NCBI GenBank assembly: GCA_015227615.1
Contig: JAALGZ010000005.1
Span: 1,488,001 to 1,552,000 of the forward strand
Reading direction: 5' to 3'
Length of the DNA stretch: 64,000 nt
Origin: Labyrinthula sp. Ha
Taxonomy: Eukaryota; Sar; Bigyra; Labyrinthulida; Labyrinthulaceae
Shown here: positions 24,526 through 33,483 of the stretch, one piece after another
Position numbering within the stretch: the stretch's first letter is position 1
Layout: each line of letters begins with the position of its first letter
Notes under the pieces: generated by a model
The model's database searches: none
The model's input: only the letters and a program-made list of their open reading frames with translations
What the model was told of the DNA's origin: nothing
Program-made: the position numbers and the translations under genes

Positions 24526-24976
24526 ATGACTGCTGAAGTTGCTGCATTAAAGTTCTATGAACCAAGCTGCCTAAAATATACACCTTGTTCCTCGACGTAA
24601 TCTATCCATCTTCTAATGTCAAAGGTTTGATCAGATTACATTTAAAGAGAAATTAGAATCTCAAATATCCTCAAAAACAAAGAATCTTTCTGAATCTTGG
24701 GATAGTAAGGAAGCTAGTGTGTAAGATTTAGTTAGTTCCTCTCTTCTTAGGTTCTGTCAGAATGCTGTTGAAACCGTATACCAAATCATCGAAACAGAAA
24801 AGTATGATCGATACAATTTTGTCATTCAAGTACTCGTAGCCGAAAACTGTGGGCATGCAGTGCGGCTTTCAGCTCGTTTTTGTTGGGACGAGAAAACAGA
24901 TAAATTGGTTAATCTTTCCTGCAAGAGTTCGGCGTATTTGATACAGGTTACTATTGTGGCTTTATACTCTCACTAA
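24526..24976 (+). CDS. Tctex1-type dynein light chain
   Basis: Three exons (24526-24596, 24625-24720, 24751-24976) join over GT-AG introns of 28 bp (GTAATC...CAAAG) and 30 bp (GTAAGA...CTTAG) into 130 residues, a normal length for the family. The C-terminal half carries the family pattern: YDRYNFVIQVLVAEN (family: Y-K-[FY]-[IV]-V-Q-V-x-[IL]-[GA]-E), then CWDEKTDKLVN (family: CxWDxxTDN), then a hydrophobic last strand. The N-terminal stretch YEPSCLKYTPC matches the YEPS-x-KYxP motif of the Tctex1D/DYNLT2 group. These light chains bridge cargo to cytoplasmic or ciliary dynein; DYNLT2B works in dynein-2. The stop codon TAA (24974-24976) overlaps the stop of the opposing tRNase Z gene (24973-24975), so the two 3' ends must share sequence. 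Confidence 0.85.
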
Positions 24977-27099
24977 CGTTCCCCCTCAGGTTCAAGATCT
25001 TCTTCATTAAATAAGTTAACAAGCTTTTCAGTTTGTTTGGATGCATGCTCCAAGTTTCTGTCAGTGACTTGCATCAAATCAAATGCGATAATAATATTAG
25101 AGTTTTTCTTATATCGTTCAGAAATAATTGGGGCTTTGGGATATCTTTGGCTAAAGTGTGTTAAAATAATATGTTTAGCTTTCATTCTTTCGCCAATATT
25201 TACAGCTTGTGAAACGGTAGAGTGTCGTTTTTGTTTGGCTTCATCGATTTTATCATCCTCAAGTGTAGCTTCGTGAATTAAAAGATCAACTCCAGTTGGA
25301 GTTCCAAGATTAACTAAAGACTCAGCAGGCTCTGAATCCCCAGAAAAAACTACTTTGAACTTATTGTTGAAACTTACTAAATACCCAAATGCATGTGGGC
25401 AATGAGGAACAAGAGCAGACCAAATTTCTATATTTTCAAAAATTCCCGGAGAGTTACCTTGCTTCAGAACAGAATAAGCATCCAAAAAATCAATAGAAGA
25501 ATCTGGATTCGTTTCCTCCATTAGCCCATGAAAAGCAGGTGGACCAACCAATTTGATTTTACGACCAGTCAACAAAGGAATAATAGTTTGAAGTCCAAGA
25601 TGGTGATCAGCGTGCATGTGTGAAACTAAAACGACATCTAGTTCGTTTTGTATAATATCTTGTGTTTTCTTATCACCAAACTTCTTGCAAATTTGGTACA
25701 AAGTGCCTTCTCCACAATCAAGAAGAGCAGCTGTTACTGATCCGTCATCTCTTTTAAAACGAAGTAAAGTAGAAGATACATTTCTGTATTTGCCAGGAAC
25801 AGCAGCCCCGGTTCCCAAGAAAGTAACTTCTACTTTGTCTTCAGGTCCATTACCAAAGCTAGAAAATCCATTAGCAGATAAGCCATTTCTTTTACGCTTA
25901 GAAGGCACAACTCCCTTTGAACTCCGAGACTTTAGAAACTTTTCATACCCTATTGTGCTTAATCCGCGTTGTGATTTTGGATAGAATGTATAAGTTAATA
26001 AATCAGATGCAGGTTGAGAATGAGAGCTAAAGTCAGATTCAGGTAGTGAGGCAGCTGGTAAAGACTTAAACAGTGTTGGTTCAATATCATGAAGTTTTTC
26101 GTAGACTTGATTAAACGAATAAAATGTATTGAAAGAATCACCAAAAAAATCTGCATGAAGAAAAATATGTTTTGTTCCAGAGTTCTCAGTTTCCAAAGCT
26201 TTGAATATTTTCTGCTTGTACTCTTCTGATGAAACCACATCTTTCTTGGATAGATGGTACACTATTCGAACATTTACATCACCACTCTTCATAAATAAAG
26301 ATAGTTCCTCCGAAAGACAAGATACGTAATTCTCATCAATATCTAAAATTAATGCAGCTTGACCAGATTCAGCTTTTTCAACACATTGCTCATGAGATAT
26401 AAGTTTTCCTTCACTATTTGTTACTGATTCTCCAGCTGCAAGTCTTCCAAAATCTCTTCCTGGTCTGACACCAAGTTCAATAGCTTTTTTAGCAAAAAAT
26501 TTCCCTCGTGTTTTTTTGAACTTGACAAAGTAAGAAACAATGGAAGAAGAACCAGTGTTTGTTTCAGGAATGTTGGTAACAGAAACTTTACCTAAGTTCT
26601 GAGCAGTGGATGAGAAGACACTGTTTTCAAAACTATTGTTTGATGTTTTCGAGCTGCCAAATGTGATAGGAAATATTTCAACACTAGGATCTTCTTTTTC
26701 ACCATCTTTTGCTATATTTATCTTTTCGTCAAATTTCAAACTTCCAAGTTGAAAAATATCTAGCTTTGTTTCCGGTCTATTGTAGTAATATCGATATGAC
26801 AATATTTTTTTGGATAATTCAGTCGGCCCATAGAGAATATCAGTAAGGTTTAATCCAGCACTTCTTTTAGTTAGCAAAACTCCAGGTAAACCACTAGTGT
26901 AACCAGTCCTCGTAAACAAGAATGTACTTTTTCTTGTAACTTTTAACTTATACTCATTGAAGACTCTTTGAAAAGTTTCCGTACAATTTATTATATATCT
27001 ATTCTTGTCCGTCTGTATTAAGAGTGAAGGTGTTTGGGTCTTTAGACTTGTGCAAGGGCCAATAACTTGAATAAAGGCTGACATTATTCTCTTGTTCAT
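24973..27099 (-). CDS. ELAC2: tRNase Z, long form (ELAC2 type)
   Basis: A single 708-residue frame. It removes the 3' trailer of precursor tRNAs in nucleus or mitochondria. The C-terminal half (from about residue 425) has the metallo-beta-lactamase fold. FLGTGAAVPGKYRNVSS is the start of the fold with the PxKxRN-like loop. SHMHADHHLGL is the HxHxDH zinc motif II. FSGDSEP supplies the metal-binding aspartate. IHEATLED is the HEAT motif, RHST follows, and LTHFSQRYPK supplies the last histidine. The N-terminal half is the decayed duplicate domain of the long form. Length is in the family range of about 700-900 residues. A second ATG lies five codons in. The 3' end overlaps the Tctex1 gene by 4 bp. 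No intron was needed. Confidence 0.95.
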   Translation of the reverse strand: MNKRIMSAFIQVIGPCTSLKTQTPSLLIQTDKNRYIINCTETFQRVFNEYKLKVTRKSTFLFTRTGYTSGLPGVLLTKRSAGLNLTDILYGPTELSKKILSYRYYYNRPETKLDIFQLGSLKFDEKINIAKDGEKEDPSVEIFPITFGSSKTSNNSFENSVFSSTAQNLGKVSVTNIPETNTGSSSIVSYFVKFKKTRGKFFAKKAIELGVRPGRDFGRLAAGESVTNSEGKLISHEQCVEKAESGQAALILDIDENYVSCLSEELSLFMKSGDVNVRIVYHLSKKDVVSSEEYKQKIFKALETENSGTKHIFLHADFFGDSFNTFYSFNQVYEKLHDIEPTLFKSLPAASLPESDFSSHSQPASDLLTYTFYPKSQRGLSTIGYEKFLKSRSSKGVVPSKRKRNGLSANGFSSFGNGPEDKVEVTFLGTGAAVPGKYRNVSSTLLRFKRDDGSVTAALLDCGEGTLYQICKKFGDKKTQDIIQNELDVVLVSHMHADHHLGLQTIIPLLTGRKIKLVGPPAFHGLMEETNPDSSIDFLDAYSVLKQGNSPGIFENIEIWSALVPHCPHAFGYLVSFNNKFKVVFSGDSEPAESLVNLGTPTGVDLLIHEATLEDDKIDEAKQKRHSTVSQAVNIGERMKAKHIILTHFSQRYPKAPIISERYKKNSNIIIAFDLMQVTDRNLEHASKQTEKLVNLFNEEDLEPEGER

Positions 27100-27929
27100 G
27101 AAATCATACTAATTGCCCAAAATGTTTGTTTATGTTCCCCAATAAGAAACTTAGTAGAGGAGGTTTCGAAGTCAAAATAACCAAAGATAAGAAATAAGAT
27201 AGATTCTGGAATAAACATCTTTTCTATGATGTACCGCAACTCGATAATTGAGAGCTACCTTAATATATTTGAATAATAGAACTACTTAAACCTGTTGAAC
27301 TGGACATATTTTGCTTCTCACTGTTCAATATATACTTCACTGTTGAATAAGGTCCTTGGGTATTTAGTATCAGTTGTTCAACAATTCTAGGGTGCGAATG
27401 AGCACAGATGTGTATAAACTACATCAAAATGTAGCTGTTATTTGCATACCATTGTTACATCTCTTTTTTGCCATTGTTGCTGTTTTGATCAATCAGTCGA
27501 CTCATGGTATCTTGTCTCTTACTGTATTGAAGTTTTAATTCATTAAAATATAGCACAGAAGTTAAGAGTCCCTATCCAGTTAAACTTGAATTTATTATTT
27601 ATAAGGTGAACCCTGTTCATATTAAGTTGCACAAGGCTTTTTCGGTTCTTTTATTTCCATGTGTCATTGAATTATCAAGTCGTACTGATTCTAGATATAA
27701 ATATGTTCTACATCGAGAAAAATTTTTGATAACAGTTCTTTGTTACCTAAGAACTACTGAGAAGGATCGGATGTTTTTCTGAAGAGTTTGGAAAATATGA
27801 TTTCAGGAGGCTATATTTTAGATTCTACTTCAATATAAGAGGATGGCTTGTGACATGTACATATGGTGTGACCCATTTTCCTTTTATATATTCTGTATTC
27901 TGTAGATAATAATTTTATAACTTTTATGT

Positions 27930-28079
27930 ATGAGCAAAGGACTAAAGATAAGTAATCCAAACCCTACCTTACTAGATAAGTCCTCAAATAAATTAAAGCT
28001 CAAACGTCGCGCTGGAAATGAAACCAAAATGAGTATCTCTATTTTCCTTGTATCACTGATCTTGCACTCATTAAACTAA
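27930..28079 (+). CDS. Possible small tail-anchored protein
   Basis: A 49-codon frame in the gap between tRNase Z and RanBPM. It has a basic polar N-terminal part (LDKSSNKLKLKRRAGNETK) followed by a hydrophobic end (ISIFLVSLILHSLN), the layout of a small tail-anchored membrane protein. I recognise no family. It may be chance, and no splice or neighbour supports it. Confidence 0.25.
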   Translation: MSKGLKISNPNPTLLDKSSNKLKLKRRAGNETKMSISIFLVSLILHSLN

Positions 28080-28474
28080 GCTAGTTGATGATTTGTGTTG
28101 AGAATATATACATATATTGGGGTTACATTTATCTAGCTTCTTTTTACGAAGTTTCGAGTTGTGTATTTGTCTTACTTCTAAAGAAAATAAATATGGATAA
28201 TGTTAAGACCGAACAATATACTATTTATTAAGTGCTTAAACCTTCTTATTGAGTCTACAATATAACAAATTGTCCTAGCTTCTGTTCGAGTACACTCTTT
28301 ATAGATATGAAAGAAATCTGTGGTCTTATAGCAAAAACCTACGGTACTATAGTAAGTGTATCGTGAAAATGCTGCAGAAACCTGGACTTAGAGCTATAGA
28401 TTTTATTCAATTGGAATGTGACAGACAAACAGTAAATAAACATATATATCTTAGTCTAGGTTTCATATATTAAT

Positions 28475-29625
28475 ATGAAAGCTTCTCGACATGACTTTGG
28501 AACATTGTGTGGAAATCCTTTCCAACAAGATATGAACGTTTTATATTTTGAAGTTCAAGTGTTCAACTTTTGTAGCTTGCTCTTCTTTTTTTATATTTTA
28601 GCAGCAACAAATATATCAGAATTTGGTTTCTCTTCCAACCTTCATTGTATTAAGAAAAATATTAAACTCTCCAAACACGAAAATTTTGTTTCATTTACCT
28701 TAGTTTCGAACTCCTTTAAACATCATGAAACATCGTTTGATACCCCGAAAGTTATTGAACCATTTATCTTAAAGAATAAGGATATTTTTGGAATCGGATT
28801 AAACTTTCTTTCAAATTCCTTATTTATTACACTTAATGGAAGAATCAGTCTTGAGCAGAAAGTTGATTCATTTTATTTTAACGGACCAATATTTCCTGTG
28901 ATATCTCTGCATGGATCAGGAACCAAAATTAAAATAGAAATAAATGACCCTATATTTAACTTAAAAGCATATGAGGAGGTTAAATATAAAGAAAGAACTC
29001 AGAAGATGAGCAAACGGAATATCCCGTCATCAGAATTAGTTGAACTTGTTGCGGATTTTCTGGATACACGAGGATATGCTAGTACATTGAAGAAGTTTAA
29101 ACAGGCAGTCCTCCAAAAACAAGCTGTTCATGAGGAGAAAAAAGATTTTTACTTATTCCTCAGTAACCTAGAGAACTTGATTTGTACTAATAACTTTACG
29201 GTTGCTAAGAAAGTTTTAGTTGAACGGAATCTTCATCTGAAAAGCAGGACAGGCACTTCAAAGGCAGCAAACGAACAAGAGACGAGAAATCTAGTAAAGT
29301 GTTTTGAGCTCCTTGAAGTACTTGAATTTTCATACGTTTGTGATGACAAGGGTTTAGAAGTGGGATTAGCGTTTGGACTTCAACACAGAAACAGTGTGTT
29401 AAGTAGGTTAGTATTTTTTGTTCATGTCTAGCTTGGGATGCAGCAAATCTTATTTTAAAAGAAGATACAAAATATTTTCGAAACCAAGCTGTCCAAGAAC
29501 TAAAAGAAAAACTCTTAGCAGCCGCAGGGTTTGCAGCAAAAAGTAAAATTGAGTTAGATCTCATCAAATTCAAAGAAGACTTCAAAATACATAAAGATAC
29601 AATTGCAGGATACGGCACCTTTTAG
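28475..29625 (+). CDS. RanBPM/GID1-like CTLH-complex subunit (SPRY-LisH-CTLH)
   Basis: Three exons (28475-28571, 28602-29402, 29432-29625) join over 30-bp and 29-bp GT-AG introns (both start GTAG, end TTTAG or TCTAG) into about 363 residues. The first splice turns a broken strand into FEVQVFNFSATNISEFGFSS, a proper SPRY strand pair, which supports it. The SPRY domain covers residues about 15-165, with GIGLNFLSNSLFITLNG and FPVISLHGSGTKIKIEI. LisH follows at about 185-215 (SSELVELVADFLDTRGYASTLKKF), then CTLH and CRA helices to the end. This order is that of RANBP9/RANBP10 and yeast Gid1, subunits of the GID/CTLH ubiquitin ligase. It is shorter than animal RanBPM; more N-terminal exons are possible. 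It converges on NSUN5 with only 12 bp between stops. Confidence 0.87.
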
Positions 29626-29637
29626 TATAGGCCACTT

Positions 29638-31047
29638 TCAAAGAAATTTTGTTTTCTTGGACAAAATAATATTATTTTGTTTCTTTTTTTTCTTTCGTTT
29701 GTTGGATTTTCTATTTTTGTTTTCTGAAAGAACTCTTTCCAAAAACTTTTTATACTCTTTTCGAACAAACACAGCTACAAAAAATCCAATAGTTCCTTCT
29801 TCTTGTTTCAATTTGTTTTGAACTCTTATGACTTTCTCAGTTTCACATTCTGCAAGTCGAGTTCCTTTCATGCCTCTAGTTTTCCAAACATTCTTTCCAA
29901 AGTCTGTTTTCAACAAGGTAAAATCTTTATTTTCTTCTAAAACTTTTCCAACAACTTCTTCATTTTCTTCTACATGAACAGAACAAGTTGAGTAACTAAT
30001 TAATACAACATTTGGAAACTTCATAGCATGTTGGATTATCTTAAGCTGGAAAGAGCTTAATTTTCTAAGTCTTTCCATTGAAATTTCTTCTTCATCTATT
30101 CGGAAACCCGAACCAGAGCAAGAAGGGTCAAGTAAAATAGCATGAGTGTTGTTGAATGGAGGCTGATTGGGATTAACAGAGAGAAAGTCTTTATGGAAAC
30201 AGGAAACATTTGAGCAATTACTTTGTTTCATACGCTTCACAAGAGTTGAAAACCGTGTTTTATCTTTATCAAACGCAAAAATTCTTGTTTTTGGGAGAGT
30301 AGAAGATATTGAATTATTCTGTCTTATAAAGTTTGAAGAAAGTTGAGAAGTCTTATTTCCAGGAGACGCTGTTGCGTCAATTATGTTTAATTGTGATAAT
30401 CTGGTAAATAAATTCGAGTTGTTTCTGATAAATGAATACAATAACTCTGCAGGAAAGCAACTTGCTTTATTTTGTATTATCACTTGATTTTCCGAAACTA
30501 ATTTGCTCACTATGAAATTCTTTCTTTGTACTTTGTTTAAATTCAACTTGAATAAAGACGGGATATGATCATCCTCCGCAAACTCATATCCAGTGCCACT
30601 TAATATTGAAGTAATATTTTCTGTGGTTGATATGCACTTATTTACACGAGCCCAGATTATATTTTTCTTCCTGTCCTCATCATCAAGAAATTGTGTTTGT
30701 GGTTTTTCATCTGTTTCTTTGGGTAAGTTTTCTCTGAGAGGATTATCGTAATGATTAATTAATCTTTTTAATTTTCCACCACCTTTTATTCCTTTACCGT
30801 AAATTTTTTCATATATAAGAAGAGCAAGCAAGGTTTTGTTTGCTGCTTGTTTTGTTAGTGGCTGTAAAGGCTCACATTGAAGAGCACTTAGGATACTAGT
30901 CCTTCGTTTTAAAAATGCATTCAGGAATCCAAGTGCTTGTGGTTTATTAGGTATATTTGTTTTGTAAAGAACTGATTTTAAGCTAGTGGATTTTGGGGAA
31001 GTCTCATAAAGCTTTAGTACTTTAGCTGTTTCGAAGTAAAAATTCAT
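29638..31047 (-). CDS. NSUN5: NSUN5/Rcm1-type rRNA m5C methyltransferase
   Basis: A 469-residue frame; the first ATG is at 31047, although the frame is open 6 codons further upstream. It probably places 5-methylcytosine on large-subunit rRNA in the nucleolus, using S-adenosylmethionine. Visible motifs: IIDATASPGNKTSQLSS (motif I, SAM binding; family DxxAAPGxKT), AFDKDKTR (motif II), LLDPSCSGSG (motif IV with cysteine), YSTCSVHVEENEEVV (motif VI with the catalytic cysteine), and IGFFVAVF near the end (motif X). The N-terminal 190 residues match the NSUN5 helical region (YKTN... then KPQALGFLNAFLKRRTSI). The C-terminus is a Lys/Arg-rich tail suited to nucleolar localisation. The stop is TGA, showing TGA works as a stop in this genome. 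Confidence 0.93.
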   Translation of the reverse strand: MNFYFETAKVLKLYETSPKSTSLKSVLYKTNIPNKPQALGFLNAFLKRRTSILSALQCEPLQPLTKQAANKTLLALLIYEKIYGKGIKGGGKLKRLINHYDNPLRENLPKETDEKPQTQFLDDEDRKKNIIWARVNKCISTTENITSILSGTGYEFAEDDHIPSLFKLNLNKVQRKNFIVSKLVSENQVIIQNKASCFPAELLYSFIRNNSNLFTRLSQLNIIDATASPGNKTSQLSSNFIRQNNSISSTLPKTRIFAFDKDKTRFSTLVKRMKQSNCSNVSCFHKDFLSVNPNQPPFNNTHAILLDPSCSGSGFRIDEEEISMERLRKLSSFQLKIIQHAMKFPNVVLISYSTCSVHVEENEEVVGKVLEENKDFTLLKTDFGKNVWKTRGMKGTRLAECETEKVIRVQNKLKQEEGTIGFFVAVFVRKEYKKFLERVLSENKNRKSNKRKKKKKQNNIILSKKTKFL

Positions 31048-31716
31048 GGAAAGAGAGGAGCACACGGTAATTCAATCTTGTTGCCAAATTGATTTTCTAA
31101 TACTTCGCTAAATACAGAGTACGCGCACCAGTCTTGATATATTTGACGTATAGAGAATCAGTTGAGAATACGTGTAAGCCGAAGTAGAAATGGGTGTAAA
31201 AGATCTTGAAGTAGATTAAGTAATGTCTACTGGCCGGAAAGTTTTATCTGCTGTGATAATGTTCTCGAATGTGGGCACAGAGCATTGATGCAACCCCACT
31301 GTATGACAATTTCTAGCAATTGAAGTTGGACTGTAAAGGAATGATTGAATCTTAAGGTATCGAGTATTGAATATTAAGTGGATTTAATGGCTAGTTTTGT
31401 GGAATCCGTGAACATATCTACGGACGGAGATATACACTTCCAACGAGGTTCAACTTATTTACTTCTTGCGACTGGGATTTACACTTGGAACACAATTCAC
31501 TTCTTTCACTTTTTAGGATCAAAATTGATGCCTTGAACACGATTTATATCATTCACTTTTTGGGATGGGGTCCTCGCATTCTTTTTCAATAAGATTCTTC
31601 TTGATGTTGATAAGGGGGGTTTAGATCTCGGAGAACACTAACAAATCATCTTACCTATGTCGGAAGGTAACTGAGTACTGTGTAAACTTGTTTATTTGGT
31701 TTTCCTTTTGCATGTG
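31048..31716. other. Intergenic region with a weak internal duplication
   Basis: It holds the NSUN5 promoter at its left end. Around 31486-31570 a segment of about 45 bp is repeated once imperfectly (both copies contain TTCACTTTTT[AG]GGAT). No gene was recognised. Confidence 0.35.
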
Positions 31717-32245
31717 CTAGTTAGTTAATTAAGGACTAAAATTGGCCTATTGGCCTAACTTTCTACGGGCCTGGTTCTTACTACGGTTTTAACTCATTCA
31801 CAGTTGCTTTATTATCGTTCGCATCCTTCTTGCTGCTATCAATACCTGGTTTGGTTCTTTCTTGTTCTTTTTGGTCAGTTTCCAGGATGCCTAATTTCAT
31901 TCGTCCAAGGTTGTATTACTCTAGATTGCTTTGTTCTCAATTTCCCAAAATTCCAATCAAAATCAAGTCAAATTGAAAAAAATTGAAACTATCTCATGCC
32001 AAGTCGGAAGAGGTCCAAGAAGACGACGAAGAATCTGAAATATGCTTTTGAGGGAAGTATTGAAGTGTATGAAGGGTTTTTGAACAAGTTTCCGAGTGGT
32101 TATTGCTGGTTTTGAGAGGAAAATGGTCAAGCGGGGTTTCAGGGTCATTTTGGTGCATCGGGTTCTGGCTGGGGTCAATTCAGGATTCTGGGAGTTATAT
32201 CTTTGTTGTCTGTGATTATTAGAGGTCCAATGGGGGTGTATTATG
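31717..32245 (-). mobile_element. 5'-truncated LINE, 3' tail only
   Basis: This segment aligns over its length with 58883-59397, the 3' untranslated end of the LINE at 59-63 kb, in the same orientation. Shared blocks include GATGCC[TC][AG]ATTTCATTCGTC near 31887 and 59017, and GTGTATGAAGGG near 32067 and 59211. Both copies begin at GTTAGTTAGTT or the near-identical CTAGTTAGTTA, i.e. they end with an AACT-type simple tail when read on the minus strand. This copy has only the last 530 bp, as expected from incomplete reverse transcription. It abuts the hAT fragment. Confidence 0.7.
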
Positions 32246-32880
32246 ACAGTTCCCGAGTTGAAAACATCGAGAAGTATGGCGAAGAATTTGTAGATTTCAT
32301 GGTCAAAGTAAAACCGGAGTTAACAACATCGTATGCATTTACCTTCCAAAGTACACGGCTGTAGTGGAACAGGCACACATTTTCAAGATAGCATCACTTT
32401 TATACAAGAGGTGTAAGCTTTTTGCTCCTCGAGAAAGTGATGAGTTCAGGGATGTTGTTGAAGAAGTAGTGCTAGATATGGATAAGGTCAAGAGTTTAGG
32501 TGATGATGCTCCAGCGACTCAAGTTTTGAAGAAAAGCAAGTGGGATATTAGCTTGCTGTTTGAAGATGGAGATAGTTCAAGGCCAGCTACCAATATTGAG
32601 CCAAGTCATGGAGAGTTGTTGCGCTACTTGGATGTTGACGGCGTTGCGGGAAATGTTGACATTTTGGCATGGTGGAAAAACGCTGAACCGAGGTTTCCAA
32701 CGCTTGCAAAGGTCACTAGAAAGTTTTTAGCTATTGAAGCAAGCAGTGTTAGCTCTGAAAGAGCTTTTTATCATTGTCGGTTTGAATAAAAAGGTAAAGA
32801 GAACATGTATGATCAAACTCTTATGATGAGGATGAACGCCAGGGAGTGGATGAAGCTATGGCAACAGTTTATAATTTAGT
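32246..32880 (+). mobile_element. hAT DNA transposon, C-terminal transposase fragment
   Basis: The frame from 32364 (141 codons) carries the hAT C-terminal dimerisation motif: DILAWWKNAEPRFPTLAKVT then FLAIEASSVSSERAF (family: PLxWWxxNxxxFPxLAxxAR, LxIPATSAxSERxFS). The frame stops early but conserved sequence goes on briefly (ENMYDQTLMMR). The N-terminal catalytic part is missing; the LINE tail lies where it should be. It is a different subfamily from the hAT at 55.8-58.2 kb. The young gypsy element at 33195 inserted downstream of this fragment, possibly inside its 3' terminal region. Confidence 0.8.
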
Positions 32881-33194
32881 TTTTTTGGGTTCTTTAACCT
32901 GTTAGCGCAGGTTTCCTCCCTTTTTTAACTATTGAGAAATATTTTATCATAGTTTTTACTTGTTTTCTATCCAAAATTAATAAAAATTTGACCTCTTTTT
33001 GAAAATTTAACAAAGAAAAAACTAAAATTATGCTTAAAAACAATACTCTAGTGTTAATATAGTTCATTTGGCTAATTTCTTCAACTTTGACTTAAGTTAA
33101 GCTTTTCTCCTTTCAATCAAACACTTCTTCCAGACAGTTCAGCTAAGCAAAATCTCTAACAAGTAGAAGACAGCTAATGTTGAAGCTTGAACGA
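32881..33194. other. AT-rich flank between hAT fragment and gypsy LTR
   Basis: No coding frame. It is probably the 3' non-coding part of the hAT element, split from its continuation at 40313 by the gypsy insertion. Its last four bases, ACGA, form the left copy of the target-site duplication. Confidence 0.4.
33191..33194. repeat. Target-site duplication, left copy (ACGA)
   Basis: ACGA directly before the left LTR is repeated at 40309-40312 directly after the right LTR. Four or five bases are usual for Ty3/gypsy insertion. Confidence 0.75.
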
Positions 33195-33483
33195 TGTGAC
33201 ACCCTAAGGTATATGTATCTTCTCTGGGTGTATAAAACTATGAATTCAGTTAAGCGAGCAAAGTCCTTTGAAAGCTTTCCTTTCTGTAAGTTTTATTCTT
33301 CGATTAGTTATGCTTATTTCTTAAAAACCAAAACTATATATTTATATCCGAAGTTATGCTGTCGTCCCTACTTTAACTTCTGATCTACAGCTAACTTCTG
33401 GCTTTCCGTCAACTTCTGATTTCTCCCCGGATAACTTCGGTTCCTTGGTCACAGCACCTTCTTCTCGTGGCACTAGTGCCACA
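33195..33483 (-). repeat. 3' LTR of the chromovirus
   Basis: A 289-bp direct repeat with TG...CA ends (plus strand TGTGACACCC...GTGCCACA). It contains three short spaced copies of an AACTTCTG motif. The last codons of the element's coding region, about 42 of them, run into this LTR. Confidence 0.95.
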
